In this document: positions 35,222-44,686 of the stretch, in pieces
How positions within the stretch are numbered: position 1 is the first letter of the stretch
Layout of the letters: each line of letters opens with the position of its first letter
From: Bacteroidales bacterium
Lineage (GTDB): Bacteria; Bacteroidota; Bacteroidia; Bacteroidales; VadinHA17
DNA length: 64,000 bases
Direction of reading: 5' to 3'
NCBI GenBank assembly: GCA_016715075.1
Contig: JADKBK010000016.1
Span: 62,001 to 126,000, forward strand
Notes under the pieces: generated by a model
What the model was told of the DNA's origin: nothing
Database searches by the model: none
Seen by the model: only the letters and a program-made list of their open reading frames with translations
Made by a program: the position numbers and the translations under genes

Positions 35222-36505
35222 TTAAATTTTATTAAAAAATTCTATCATAAGTTTGCAATAATCCACAAACTCTGTCAGAGGCAAGGTTTCGGATTTGTCG
35301 AGAATGTCATGATATGCCTGGATGCCACCTAAGGTGTATATGTAAAAGCACGGAACTCCTTTTTGATAAAACAGGCAGTGATCACTGTTGCATGCAGCGC
35401 CACGAATATCAATCTTTGGTAAAAGTCCCTGTTCTTTGTTGATTTTTGTTAAAAGGTCAAATTTGTCTTTAAATACGCTCCCATTTACTACTTTTACTCC
35501 TTCCTCACCAGTTCCGGCAAGGTCAAAGTTCACAAGGAATTTAATCTTTTTCAAATCAATCGGAGGATTATCAGTAAAAGCCTTCGCACCCAGAATGCCT
35601 AATTCTTCCGCAGAAAGAGCAATAAATACCATTGTGTATTCAGGTTTGTTCTCAGAATAATGTTTTGCAAGGTTAAGTATCATAGCCACTCCGCTTGCAT
35701 TGTCATTTGCCCCGGGGAAATATGTGTCTTTGCCCATTTTACCGAGGTGGTCGTAGTGAGCCATGACTACAATCATTGAATCAGAATCTGTTGTGCCTTT
35801 AATGGAACCGGCTACATTCTGTGTTTCATATTTTGGTATGAATTTAGCATCAACGACCAGCTCGATTGAGTTTAAAGAATTTATATCCAAATCTTTAATT
35901 AATGTTATAATTGGTCTTAAACCTTGTTCAGGAGCTGCTTCCCATGTTAATTTGTCGCTTGTATAAATTATTAATCCTTTGATATTTGCCTGTGGACTGT
36001 ATTTCAGGAAATTAATATATTCATCTATCTTTTTTGTGGCCTCCGGATTCTCATTCTTTCTATCTCTGCTATCTATCAGAATGATTGAGTTCCCGGCTTT
36101 ATTAACCAGTGATACCAGCTTTGAATCATTATCAAGCTGACTTCGCGAGGTTTTAATTATCTGAAATTTTCCGCTTATGGAAGGAGATGAAGATTCGATT
36201 ATATAATCAGACCCGGCAACTAAATCATTGCCATCAATCCTGACAGAAACTCTGTTCGGGAATGTGTTTACAGAAATATCAAACTTTTGGAAATACGATT
36301 TTCTTGTGATTGGAATCAGTCCAAGATTTTGAAATTCAGCTGAAATATAATCAGCGCTTATTTTATCCCCATTTTCCACATAGCCTCTTCCCTTAAAGTC
36401 AACTGATGATAATTTCTGAATCACTTTTTTTGCATAATCAAGATCCTGCGATAATCCGATCAGCTGAACAGACAGCAGTATCAGAATGAATTTAAACTTT
36501 TTCAT
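35222..36505 (-). CDS. M28-family zinc aminopeptidase/peptidase
   Basis: 427 residues with a signal peptide (MKKFKFILILLSVQLIGLSQ). The co-catalytic zinc ligands are readable: H and D in VVMAHYDHLGKMG, D in FPGANDNASGVAMIL, the EE pair in IALSAEELGILGAKAF, D in FLVNFDLAGTG, and a late H in GIQAYHDILDKSE. A PA-like insert lies at about 100-220. It is an exported di-zinc exopeptidase, probably periplasmic. Confidence 0.92.
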   Translation of the reverse strand: MKKFKFILILLSVQLIGLSQDLDYAKKVIQKLSSVDFKGRGYVENGDKISADYISAEFQNLGLIPITRKSYFQKFDISVNTFPNRVSVRIDGNDLVAGSDYIIESSSPSISGKFQIIKTSRSQLDNDSKLVSLVNKAGNSIILIDSRDRKNENPEATKKIDEYINFLKYSPQANIKGLIIYTSDKLTWEAAPEQGLRPIITLIKDLDINSLNSIELVVDAKFIPKYETQNVAGSIKGTTDSDSMIVVMAHYDHLGKMGKDTYFPGANDNASGVAMILNLAKHYSENKPEYTMVFIALSAEELGILGAKAFTDNPPIDLKKIKFLVNFDLAGTGEEGVKVVNGSVFKDKFDLLTKINKEQGLLPKIDIRGAACNSDHCLFYQKGVPCFYIYTLGGIQAYHDILDKSETLPLTEFVDYCKLMIEFFNKI

Positions 36506-36666
36506 GTTTAATAATTTGTATTTTAAGTAGTTCTGTTATCTGTATTTTAAAGAATGTCGGAACAAAAACACTCAGGCAGGCCATAAAGTTAATTTGAAAA
36601 ACTGCAATTGAATTTAAGCACGTGACCCCGCATGATCACGAACCACTGCAGCAGGTTAGATCCTCT

Positions 36667-38091
36667 TTATTTCGTATTATAGATTAAACTCAAATAAATA
36701 GCTGATGCAATATCATTAAATGCCTGGTCATTGTGGTCTCCATTATTCGTCAACAATACAAAACCCGATTTTATTTCAGGATAAATCATACAAAGAGAAG
36801 TAAAGCCATCTGTTCCTCCATCGTGGGCCAATCGCAGATATCCTTTTTTGGTTGTATAAATGTCCCAATTCAGCCCAACACCTTCTTTAGTGCTTCCGAA
36901 GGTCGGCTTATGGGAAAGGCTGGATGCACTATCGTTTTCAGAAACCTGGCTTTTTATAAACAGTAACATATCAGATACGGTGGAATGAATACCTCCTATC
37001 GGTTCAGCAAGTTTATTTTGCCAGTAGTTAGTTTCATTCCCCTCCATATCGTAGCCTTGTGCCATGTTATATAACTCCTCAGGAGCCAGTGAAACTTTGG
37101 TTTGGTACATCCTAAAAGGTTTCAGAATATATTTTGTTATCAGCTTTTCATAGCTCAGTCCATAAACCTTTTCCAAAATTTGTCCAAGAATCGCCACTCC
37201 AAGATTTGAATAGTTTCTTTGCACGCCTGGTAATGTGTCCAATTTTACTGAATGTAAAATTTTCATAAAAATTGCGTCACTAAACTGAACTGAAGGATTA
37301 AACGGATCTTCATTTGTATCAGGTAATCTTGTTGTAAAAGGTAAACCCGATGTATGATTACTTAAATTAACTAATCTTATTGGCTGACCCGAATACTCAA
37401 GATTAGGATAATTGCCTGTCAGATATTTGCGTATATCATCATCCAACCGGACCTTGTTTTCAAGTACAGCATTTGCTAACAATATTCCCGTAAAAACTTT
37501 TGTAACAGACCCGATTTCATAAATAGTATTTCCTGCAGGCAAAGTGTTGTTACTTTTTTTGGTTTCACCAAAATTATAGGAAAGCATTTCGCCGTTGACG
37601 AAAATTCCGATTGAAAGTCCTGCTACATTTTTGTTATTCATATATGTTGTCACACTTTCCTGAACTATGCTATCAAGATGTGATTTCAATGGGTTATCAT
37701 GCTGAAAATGTTCCCTCGTTTTATCGGCAGGTAATATATATGGTCGTAGACCAAATCGGCCGAAAGCCACATTTGAGATCGGGGTGATATCGATCAGTAA
37801 AGACCTTTTTTCAAAAAAAAGACGGTATGTATAATTACTATCTTCCACCAGCACTAATTCATATTTTTTTATTTTTCCTAAAGTTGATGCACTGGTCAAT
37901 AAACTGACTATATCCCCTTCCCCTACGTTTGCCTTAAAACCGCTGTCAGCCAAAGCATAAATTTCCCTGAAATGATTCTCATTGAATTCGGAAATGATAT
38001 TTTCAATTAAAATGTTCGATTTTAAGCCATCTGATCTCTGTGCATAAAGAGTTGTTGAAAAGATTAAAAGTATTAAGAAAAAAAATCGCAT
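36667..38091 (-). CDS. serine hydrolase (class C beta-lactamase fold) with N-terminal DUF3887-like domain
   Basis: 474 residues with a signal peptide (MRFFFLILLIFSTTLYAQ). Residues about 20-115 form a DUF3887-like domain (FREIYALADSGFKANVGEGD). The catalytic domain has SxxK in YEIGSVTKVFTGILLANAV, YxN in RNYSNLGVAILG and a late HxG-type motif in LRLAHDGGTDGFTSL. Such proteins are D-alanyl-D-alanine peptidase or esterase relatives; few are true beta-lactamases. Single-gene unit. Confidence 0.9.
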   Translation of the reverse strand: MRFFFLILLIFSTTLYAQRSDGLKSNILIENIISEFNENHFREIYALADSGFKANVGEGDIVSLLTSASTLGKIKKYELVLVEDSNYTYRLFFEKRSLLIDITPISNVAFGRFGLRPYILPADKTREHFQHDNPLKSHLDSIVQESVTTYMNNKNVAGLSIGIFVNGEMLSYNFGETKKSNNTLPAGNTIYEIGSVTKVFTGILLANAVLENKVRLDDDIRKYLTGNYPNLEYSGQPIRLVNLSNHTSGLPFTTRLPDTNEDPFNPSVQFSDAIFMKILHSVKLDTLPGVQRNYSNLGVAILGQILEKVYGLSYEKLITKYILKPFRMYQTKVSLAPEELYNMAQGYDMEGNETNYWQNKLAEPIGGIHSTVSDMLLFIKSQVSENDSASSLSHKPTFGSTKEGVGLNWDIYTTKKGYLRLAHDGGTDGFTSLCMIYPEIKSGFVLLTNNGDHNDQAFNDIASAIYLSLIYNTK

Positions 38092-38357
38092 AAATTACTT
38101 TTTATATATTAAACGGTCGTGGTTAAAATAACTGACAACGATTGTGGGAACAGGATACTGGCCCGGATTTCCGGCCTTCGTGCGGTGTCATTTTCGTTGT
38201 TTTCTTTCATTTGGTAAATATAAAAAATCCATGCTGAGCCGGAATAGAAAAAGGAAGGAATGTCAGTAAGAGTTGTTGGTCAGGATGTGAATGTCAAGGT
38301 GGAGAAGGCTGAAGACAATTGATGAACCTGTCCGTATCAGGTACCACCATATATTTG

Positions 38358-39287
38358 TCATTCAGCTAGTTTCCTGATATAGTCCGGGGTAGCTGGTTCA
38401 TCTTTAAAGAAACTTCCTTTTTTACCCCGGGAGAGAGCCCATTTGTCAATCCAGGAAATCCCCCAATCCCCATAAACTGTTATATCTGATCTAAAGATAT
38501 CATCTTTAAGCGCTTCATCCATACTTACAAAATCATAATTATTCTTTCTGAAAATGTACGCAAGAGAATCGACATATTCTGAATTAAGGGAACTGGCATG
38601 AAGTAGCAAAATCTGATTTATATCTCTGCCAAAAAGGATATTGACCTGCATTTCATAATACTTCAACTTGCTTTCCATATAACCAATATAGTCATGCCCT
38701 ATCTTTTTAATCAGATTTGTATCGGCTTTACCTTTGGCTCTCTGATAAGCTAACGCAAATAAATAATCCTCATTATCAATCGTAACAGGAGCAGCAATAT
38801 ACCCATGATCATTAAGAAAATTACTCAATGAATCAGCTTTTGCTTTTGTATTACCTACATGAAGAAAAGGATGTCTGAAGTATTTTATTGATTTGTTCCT
38901 GTTTTTAAGAATTTCCTTTGTTACAGTTTCTCCATCGAGAATATCCTGAGAAAATTCTTTAAAAGATATATTATTATAATCTGAATGAGAAAATGTATGA
39001 TTGCCTAAGTCCAGTCCACTATCAGCCCATTTATTCAGAAGCTCAACCTGAGATTGTATAATACTTTGATTATTATATAATCTGGACTCGTTTACAAATC
39101 CTATAGCAGGAATTTTATTGTTTTTTAATGACGAAACAAGTTTGTCAATCAAATTTTTCTGAAAAACCGGATCAGCAATGCCATAGCTTACAACAGGCAA
39201 ATCATCAAATGAAAAACAGACCTGTTTCTTTTGTCCAAATGATAATAATCCGGGAATAATTAAAATCAAAAATGCGTATATTTTCAT
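38358..39287 (-). CDS. polysaccharide deacetylase family protein
   Basis: 309 residues with a signal peptide (MKIYAFLILIIPGLLSFGQ). The NodB-type motifs are present: CFSFDDLPVVSYG (catalytic and metal Asp), DLGNHTFSHSDYNN (HxxxH metal ligands) and YFRHPFLHVG. The C-terminal region is longer than the minimal NodB domain. It removes acetyl groups from a polymer in the periplasm or at the surface. Its start overlaps the DoxX stop by four bases, so the two genes are translationally coupled. Confidence 0.88.
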   Translation of the reverse strand: MKIYAFLILIIPGLLSFGQKKQVCFSFDDLPVVSYGIADPVFQKNLIDKLVSSLKNNKIPAIGFVNESRLYNNQSIIQSQVELLNKWADSGLDLGNHTFSHSDYNNISFKEFSQDILDGETVTKEILKNRNKSIKYFRHPFLHVGNTKAKADSLSNFLNDHGYIAAPVTIDNEDYLFALAYQRAKGKADTNLIKKIGHDYIGYMESKLKYYEMQVNILFGRDINQILLLHASSLNSEYVDSLAYIFRKNNYDFVSMDEALKDDIFRSDITVYGDWGISWIDKWALSRGKKGSFFKDEPATPDYIRKLAE

Positions 39288-39661
39288 TTTATCATTTGTA
39301 AGTATTTTTCACGATTCTCAATAATTACCCAAATTTCTATTGCCACCAGTACAAGAGCAATTGGAAGTCCCGAAGGTGCAATTAAAATGTGTGTTAAAAG
39401 TATCCCTGTCAGAACCGGAAAAATAATTATTGCGCCAAGAGCCCTGTATCTATTAGTAATGAAAAGTAATCCTCCTGCGATTTCAGCAACCGCAATAAGT
39501 GGCATAAGCCATCCGATTTCCGTAAAGGCTGTCATAACTTTCATCATTTTTTCCGGAATATCTTCGGGCATTGGCATGTAATTGAAAAATTTATTCAGTC
39601 CTGAATTAATGAATACTAATCCAAAAAGGACACTTACTACCATTAGAATTTTCTTCTTCAT
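39284..39661 (-). CDS. DoxX-family membrane protein
   Basis: 125 residues with four hydrophobic helices and the DoxX features VLFGLVFINSGLNKFFNYMP and AVAEIAGGLLFITNRYRALG. DoxX proteins are small quinone- or redox-linked membrane proteins. It is the first gene of a two-gene unit with the deacetylase. Confidence 0.87.
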   Translation of the reverse strand: MKKKILMVVSVLFGLVFINSGLNKFFNYMPMPEDIPEKMMKVMTAFTEIGWLMPLIAVAEIAGGLLFITNRYRALGAIIIFPVLTGILLTHILIAPSGLPIALVLVAIEIWVIIENREKYLQMIK

Positions 39662-40616
39662 ATCTTTTGGTTATAATGGTTAAATAAAGTGAGTTTTATT
39701 GGTTTTGAACACTGTTCCCCTCATTTTTTTCAATGCACGCCAGCGATAGTGTAAACGGCATAAAAGAAGTAAGTTTCTCATCTCAGACATAATAGTTTAA
39801 AATATTCAAACAGGCTTTTTCGTTAATTGTTGCACACTTAGGAAGTTAAGTGAGTATTCTGAATCCTGACTGGCCACCGGGAATATGTTTTTCAACCAGC
39901 CTTCTGGATTTGTCATGGTAACGTAATTGTCACTATATATTTAATTTGTTCCCGAATCGGCGCACATCAACACTTTGTGTAGTTTTTTTTGTCTTTAATT
40001 CTGCCATTTCAGGATATTATTATAGTTATTCCGGGTTTCGTAAATTAACCTGAGATATAACAATCTATCTGCTCTTTTGGTTTATTCCGGAATCTCAAAT
40101 CTGTTTCCAGTCCCGGCTTACTGCTGACTGTTGCGGTATGAGGAGAAAATGTTGGTGGCTCAGTCATGCCGGCTACCTGTCTCGCAAGGCGGGATACTTT
40201 TCGATTGTTTTATGGCATACAATGGCCCGGCAGTTTGATCAGGTGATATCGGAGCCTGTCCAGAGTGCTGGCGAAGGGTCGTGGTGACTTGCCTGCCTAC
40301 CGTGTATTTCTTCACAATTCATGTAACAGTTTATTTTTGGAAGTCCGGGGCTGTTTAAAAAGTCAAAATCCATTAACCGCAAAGCCCGCCCGGCTGACTC
40401 CGGTCGGACGGGCACACAAAGGATTCAATATAAGGCTTTTAGCTTTGAGAACTTTGCAAATTCTTAGCGGACTTTGCGGTTAAAATGAGTTTTTCAACAA
40501 CCCCTTCACTTAAAAATGTGCAGCATCAGATTATATAATCTGTGCCCGGAATACTGAAGTATTACATAGCTATCAGGACCGGCGATTGATAAAATTGTCT
40601 CTGTTGTGAGTTTGTG
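39662..40616. other. long intergenic region with cassette-type repeat fragments
   Basis: No gene. 40115-40320 is a mosaic of the repeats found further right: GTTGCGGTATGAGGAGAAA matches the left end of the repeat at 61905, and the GGCCCGGC...GAGCCTGTCCAGAGTGCTGGCGAAGGGTCG part (in pieces) matches those at 53350, 54430 and 60660. The inverted-repeat element follows at 40358-40495. This may mark the left edge, or a detached unit, of the cassette array. Confidence 0.6.
40358..40495. repeat. inverted-repeat intergenic element, copy 2 (TTAACCGCAAAG ends)
   Basis: TTAACCGCAAAG (40373-40384) and CTTTGCGGTTAA (40472-40483) form a perfect 12-bp inverted repeat. The left flank AAATCCA is shared with the copy at 29132. 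A REP-like hairpin (40384-40413, GCCC...GGGC) sits just inside the left end. Confidence 0.8.
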
Positions 40617-41441
40617 TTATATTTTAAGAATTCTTTTTATATTCCCGCCAAGTATCAATTCTTTATCTTCACCCGACATCTCAAGATTCTCTATTCGGTT
40701 TAGGTTTTTCTTAATGTTGTCTTTACATCCATATGGAGTATCAGTCCCGAATAAAACTCTTTTTGCTCCAACAAAATTAATTGCATCCATTAAGCGGTTT
40801 TGAGAAATCAATTGAAGTGTAGAGGTATCAAAATACAAGTTCTCATCTTTGAAATTCTGCTTAATAAATACTTCAAGTCCAAATAAATGTGCAATAATTA
40901 AATTCAGGCCCGGATGCTTTTTCTTGTATTCAATTATTTTTACAACTTCGGAATCTGAATACAAATGAATAAATAAAGGCAAGTCATTGATCTCAGCCCA
41001 TAATGCAACCTCTCTGAAGAAATCAGAATCAACTGAAAAATTCTCCCAGCATTGATGCAATTTAACACCCTTAAAATTCCAATCTTTCCGTTTGTTGTCA
41101 AGGTAATCTGAAGGATTATTTATATGAGTAGTAATCCAGATAAACTGAATCACTCTGCCATTTGTTTTTTGTACCAATTCATATACATTCTCATTACCTA
41201 AGGGTATTTCCTTAACTTTTCCAGTCAGCATCATGACAAACTTTGTCAGGTAATTTGTTGCCTTTACAACGTTACTTCGTGGAAACATTGAAGCAATGTC
41301 GGGAAGAGAATATTCTGATTTACTATTTAACTCTCCGGGAACAAGTATTACTTTATCAACACCATTATTGTCAAGGGTGTTTATGATACTATCTGGTGTC
41401 AGAAATCTACCGCAGGCATGTGAATGTCCATCAATTATCAT
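40617..41441 (-). CDS. amidohydrolase-family (COG2159) TIM-barrel hydrolase
   Basis: 274 residues. The first-strand metal motif is MIIDGHSHACGRF (HxH); LNLIIAHLFGLEVFI gives the strand-6 His region, and RVLFGTDTPYGC the final catalytic Asp. FKGVKLHQCWENFSVDS carries the lysine region. The family includes decarboxylases and hydrolases of small carboxylic acids; the substrate is unknown. The stop codon overlaps a GTTATAT sequence similar to cassette right ends. Confidence 0.82.
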   Translation of the reverse strand: MIIDGHSHACGRFLTPDSIINTLDNNGVDKVILVPGELNSKSEYSLPDIASMFPRSNVVKATNYLTKFVMMLTGKVKEIPLGNENVYELVQKTNGRVIQFIWITTHINNPSDYLDNKRKDWNFKGVKLHQCWENFSVDSDFFREVALWAEINDLPLFIHLYSDSEVVKIIEYKKKHPGLNLIIAHLFGLEVFIKQNFKDENLYFDTSTLQLISQNRLMDAINFVGAKRVLFGTDTPYGCKDNIKKNLNRIENLEMSGEDKELILGGNIKRILKI

Positions 41442-41598
41442 CTTTTTATTATGAAGGTTAGTATATGGGATACTCTGATCCCGGCAAATGAGTATAAATT
41501 GTCTGGAAAGCAGAGTTTTGGTAAAAAGTTTTAAGGTTTACAGTCCGGCTGACAAAACGGAACGAATTTGTCAGGATACAGGAATTTGGAATAAAGTG

Positions 41599-41826
41599 TT
41601 AGTGACTCCTTGTTTGATTATCATGTTCTCTGTATTCCAGAATATCACCTGGCTGACAGTCTAATGCATTACAAATAGCTTCAAGAGTTGTAAACCTGAT
41701 TGCTTTTGCTTTTCCGGTCTTTAAAATAGAAAGATTAGACAAGGTTAAATCAACTTTTTCCGATAGCTCATTAAGTGACATCTTTCGTCGTGCCATCATT
41801 ACGTCTAAGTTTACTATGATTGGCAT
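41599..41826 (-). CDS. XRE/YozG-type helix-turn-helix regulator
   Basis: 75 residues, all helix-turn-helix: NLDVMMARRKMSLNELSEKV, then DLTLSNLSILKTGKAKAIRF and TTLEAICNALDCQPGDILEY. This is the small Cro/CI-like type that is regularly paired with DUF2975 membrane proteins, as here (the DUF2975 gene ends three bases upstream). It probably controls its own operon. Confidence 0.92.
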   Translation of the reverse strand: MPIIVNLDVMMARRKMSLNELSEKVDLTLSNLSILKTGKAKAIRFTTLEAICNALDCQPGDILEYREHDNQTRSH

Positions 41827-41829
41827 GGC

Positions 41830-42366
41830 TTATACAGTTAAATCGTTTTCATTCTGGATTTCAACTCCTCTCGAAAAAATAGTGGCTATAACATAAATTA
41901 CAGCCGCCATTAATAAAAATGCACTGCCGTCTTCCCAGAATTGATTAAGCTTGTCGATTTCAATTCCATAATGCGCCATATTTTTTGATATTTCACGGGC
42001 TACGAGACTAAAGATCCCTATTCCCAGAGTTATATAACTGATTTTTTTAATCGTGTCTGCAACATGGCTGTTGAATGGTTTTAACAAATCAAGTTTATGT
42101 AAAAGCATCGTGACTGCATAGAACAGATATGCCTTTAAAATAGAGATTGTCAGAATAAAACCATAAATCCCGAAATACACCCATATGTTAGTATTATACA
42201 TTTGGCTCAGGTCCAGCTTCTGATAAAGGTTCCGGACAAATTCAGGTTTGATGAGACTGACAACAAAATTGACTATCATGGCTCCGGCTTCAATGCACAA
42301 GCCAACAAATATGACCCAGCTAACTATTTGCAGGCCTATAAATACGAGGTTGTTTCTTTTTGTCAT
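41830..42366 (-). CDS. DUF2975 membrane protein
   Basis: 178 residues from Met at 42366 (MTKRNNLVFIG; the frame extends to 42387). Four membrane helices: about residues 8-32, 65-90, 108-128 and 148-168. The conserved pattern LLHKLDLLKPFNSHVADTIK precedes the third helix. The pair DUF2975 plus YozG-like regulator is widespread in Bacteroidota and Firmicutes, with unknown physiological role. Confidence 0.88.
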   Translation of the reverse strand: MTKRNNLVFIGLQIVSWVIFVGLCIEAGAMIVNFVVSLIKPEFVRNLYQKLDLSQMYNTNIWVYFGIYGFILTISILKAYLFYAVTMLLHKLDLLKPFNSHVADTIKKISYITLGIGIFSLVAREISKNMAHYGIEIDKLNQFWEDGSAFLLMAAVIYVIATIFSRGVEIQNENDLTV

Positions 42367-42575
42367 AATACTTAAGTTTAAAATCATGGCTCAAAGATAA
42401 TAAATATTTATTGTTATTCAATATATATATCATGAATATCAAAATATATTAAAAAATTTCAATTCTTTTTATTTTCCTATGAGATGGTAGTCACTTTAAA
42501 TACAGACCAACGGTCAAATTATTTGTATGTTTATCGGAGGATATAACTGAATGTCAAATCGGGATCGAGAATGAC

Positions 42576-42928
42576 CACTAACCGGCCAGAGGATATAGGC
42601 AGTAAGTGTTACATGACGCAGCCATCCGGCCACCAGACTTGGTACTTTAGCCGAAAAGCTGTCCCGGTGCAAGCCCGTCTGACTGAACGACGTCAGTCGT
42701 TCGGGCAGGAAGGGTGTGGCGGAATTTTAGCCGTCATGGTACAAAATTTATTGAAGCCAGAAAACTGTCAAAATATACTGAATTTTAATTGCATGCAGAT
42801 GCGCTTCGCCCACCCGTAGCGGAGCGAAGGGGGTTATCCTGATGCAAGGGCCATTAGAAATATGTTTAGATGCAGGAGCGCGATGCAAACTTGTGATAAA
42901 CTTATTTACTTTATTGACATTGTTAGAA
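42576..42928. repeat. cassette-type repeat 1
   Basis: Left heptamer CACTAAC (42576-42582), right heptamer GTTAGAA (42922-42928). The internal part GACGCAGCCATCCGGCCACC, then GGTACTTTAGCCGAAAA is shared with repeats 10 and 12. A strong hairpin at 42662-42695 (CTGAACGAC/GTCGTTCGG) lies inside. Confidence 0.65.
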
Positions 42929-43050
42929 GTTGACTTTATTTATCAATCCTAATTCTTTTATATTCATTTTGTCCTTAAATAAATCATTGTTATAAAAGTC
43001 CCTTTTCCCATTTTTTTCATCTTTTGAATAAAATGTATACTGAATGCGGT
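42923..43050 (-). pseudogene. out-of-frame coding remnant behind the DUF2846-like gene
   Basis: On the minus strand the reading QYTFYSKDEKNGKRDFYN, then NDLFKDKMNIKELGLINKVNF ends at a TAA that overlaps the GTTAGAA heptamer. It looks coding and probably was the C-terminus of the gene at 43084, lost by two small indels. Confidence 0.4.
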
Positions 43051-43083
43051 GAACCAATACTTAAACTAGTGTTTTGATTTAGT

Positions 43084-43473
43084 TCAGCAATTTTGCTCTT
43101 GATTTCCTATTTCGTTATCATTACCCCAATTTACCTTAATGTAATAGATTTTTCCACCTTTCGGTTCTATCTCCAATTTGCCAAATGCAGTCATAAAATT
43201 AATTTTGTTATAATAAGTTATCACAATTGGCTGATTTAATTGACTATACTCAACAATTAGTCTTGTTCCGTTTTTTAGTCTTTGAGTCTCATTTTCGTTA
43301 ATTTTTATACCAATACCATTTCCGCTCCCCATAAATTGCTTACTACGATAGAAATATAAATATGCAACCTTGTCACTCACAAGAGAATCTGATTGTCCTT
43401 GAGCAATCAGGCTGGGTAACATCATTGAAACAATTAATAGTACAAATCCTAATTTCTTAATCTTCATATCCAA
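43084..43473 (-). CDS. DUF2846-like secreted protein (C-terminus disrupted)
   Basis: 129 residues with a signal peptide (KKLGFVLLIVSMMLPSLIAQG). The mature part VAYLYFYRSKQFMGSGNGIG, then IKINENETQRLKNGTRLIVE and KGGKIYYIKVNW follows the DUF2846 pattern of small beta-rich envelope proteins. The last residues (GNQEQNC) do not look natural. A neighbouring frame continues with EIKSKIAELNQNTSLSIG, and a third with the remnant ending at 42923. This suggests two indels near the 3' end. It is the first clear minus-strand unit of the array. Confidence 0.65.
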   Translation of the reverse strand: MDMKIKKLGFVLLIVSMMLPSLIAQGQSDSLVSDKVAYLYFYRSKQFMGSGNGIGIKINENETQRLKNGTRLIVEYSQLNQPIVITYYNKINFMTAFGKLEIEPKGGKIYYIKVNWGNDNEIGNQEQNC

Positions 43474-44150
43474 TTTTTAGAGTTATCAATTTAAGGTTGA
43501 AATCTCTGAAGTTTACCACTAACTCCATTTATTACGTTACCAAATGTTCCTTGAATATCCCAAAAACTGCAGATAATGTTAGTTTCGATCATTTCATTCT
43601 GATAATTGCCTCAGACAAAATCTCCGGGATCCATTCTTTTGTCAGTTCATGCTAACACCCAGACAGTCACATAATTAAAACCAACAAACGGAGTAATCAT
43701 ACAGTAATTATTTGCCTAAGCACAAACATTAACTCTCACAACCAAAATAAGATTATACAATTTTCATTGTTTAGAGGGGAGGATCTGAAATAAATGATGA
43801 AGCGATCTGCCCGGATATATTAAATCTCCTGCAGAACATACCCTGGTCAGTAACTTTAATATTAAACACGAAGCACACAGAGATTAACACTAATTATACA
43901 AAGGACTAAATAAAAAGACCCCCTTTCAATGACAGGGATATTTTCAGAGATATGGACCAGAGATTTGTCTTCCGGCATGAAAAATTTCTTTTAAAAATGT
44001 CAAATAAATATCTGCGGAGTGTAACGATCAGGAAAAAAGTGAGTCTATAGATGAAGGGCCGGCGCAAACAGGAATATTTTTAAACCGGCACCATCAATTA
44101 TGAATTTTTACGTTTATCATAGTATATTAACCTAACTGCATATAAAACTT
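43474..44150. other. AT-rich intergenic region
   Basis: No gene, hairpin or repeat block was recognised apart from a single AACACGAAGCACACAGAG stretch near 43864 that resembles the CACAAAG arrays, and AACCTAACTGC near 44130. It must hold the promoter of the plus-strand pair that starts at 44151. Confidence 0.35.
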
Positions 44151-44684
44151 ATGACTCCATTCAGACTTTTTCCAAAAAGAAACCGTCAGACACCTGACAC
44201 AACAGCAGACGACGGATCAGGCGGCCTGCAAATAAGCCTTCCTTCAGGCGAAATGCCCGTATTGCCTTCAAGGGGAGACAAAGGCCTTGATACCGTTTAT
44301 GCCTTCTTCCAGAATGACTATGAATCAAAAGGCTATAATGACGCCATGGCCAATCCTGATGAAAGCTACCGGATCGACAATATCAAGCTGCTCAACCACG
44401 ATCTCTTCATTCTTATTGAACGAACATCGACCTATTACGAGGATCTGGCTAAGGAGGTGGAATTTCATATAAGCTCCAGGAGCAGGGCCGGACTGATTGA
44501 TCTGGTAGAGGAACTTAAAATCAGGATGCAGATAATCAACGACCACCGGGAGAAGCTTAAGGCAATAAAAGAGGAAGCCCTTAGCGGAACAGGCGCTATT
44601 CAGCGAATCGGTCTCTCATACCAACGGGGATTCCTGAGAGGATTATCATCAATTTCACAGGCAAAAATTATTAATAACCGATAA
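44151..44684 (+). CDS. hypothetical protein paired with DUF4407
   Basis: 177 residues, soluble. The N-terminal 50 residues are low-complexity and polar; the rest is predicted helical (LFILIERTSTYYEDLAKEVE, SRAGLIDLVEELKIRMQIIN). No family recognised. The stop is two bases before the ATG of the DUF4407 gene, so the two are co-translated and the product probably works with that membrane protein. The pair is the only plus-strand unit right of 42 kb. Confidence 0.78.
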   Translation: MTPFRLFPKRNRQTPDTTADDGSGGLQISLPSGEMPVLPSRGDKGLDTVYAFFQNDYESKGYNDAMANPDESYRIDNIKLLNHDLFILIERTSTYYEDLAKEVEFHISSRSRAGLIDLVEELKIRMQIINDHREKLKAIKEEALSGTGAIQRIGLSYQRGFLRGLSSISQAKIINNR

Positions 44685-44686
44685 GT

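Noticed and set aside
42571..42819. Plus-strand frames inside repeats (also 57330-57512, 61888-62097, 63066-63269)
   Set aside because: They lie in the quasi-palindromic repeats, are not conserved between copies and run against the cassette direction.
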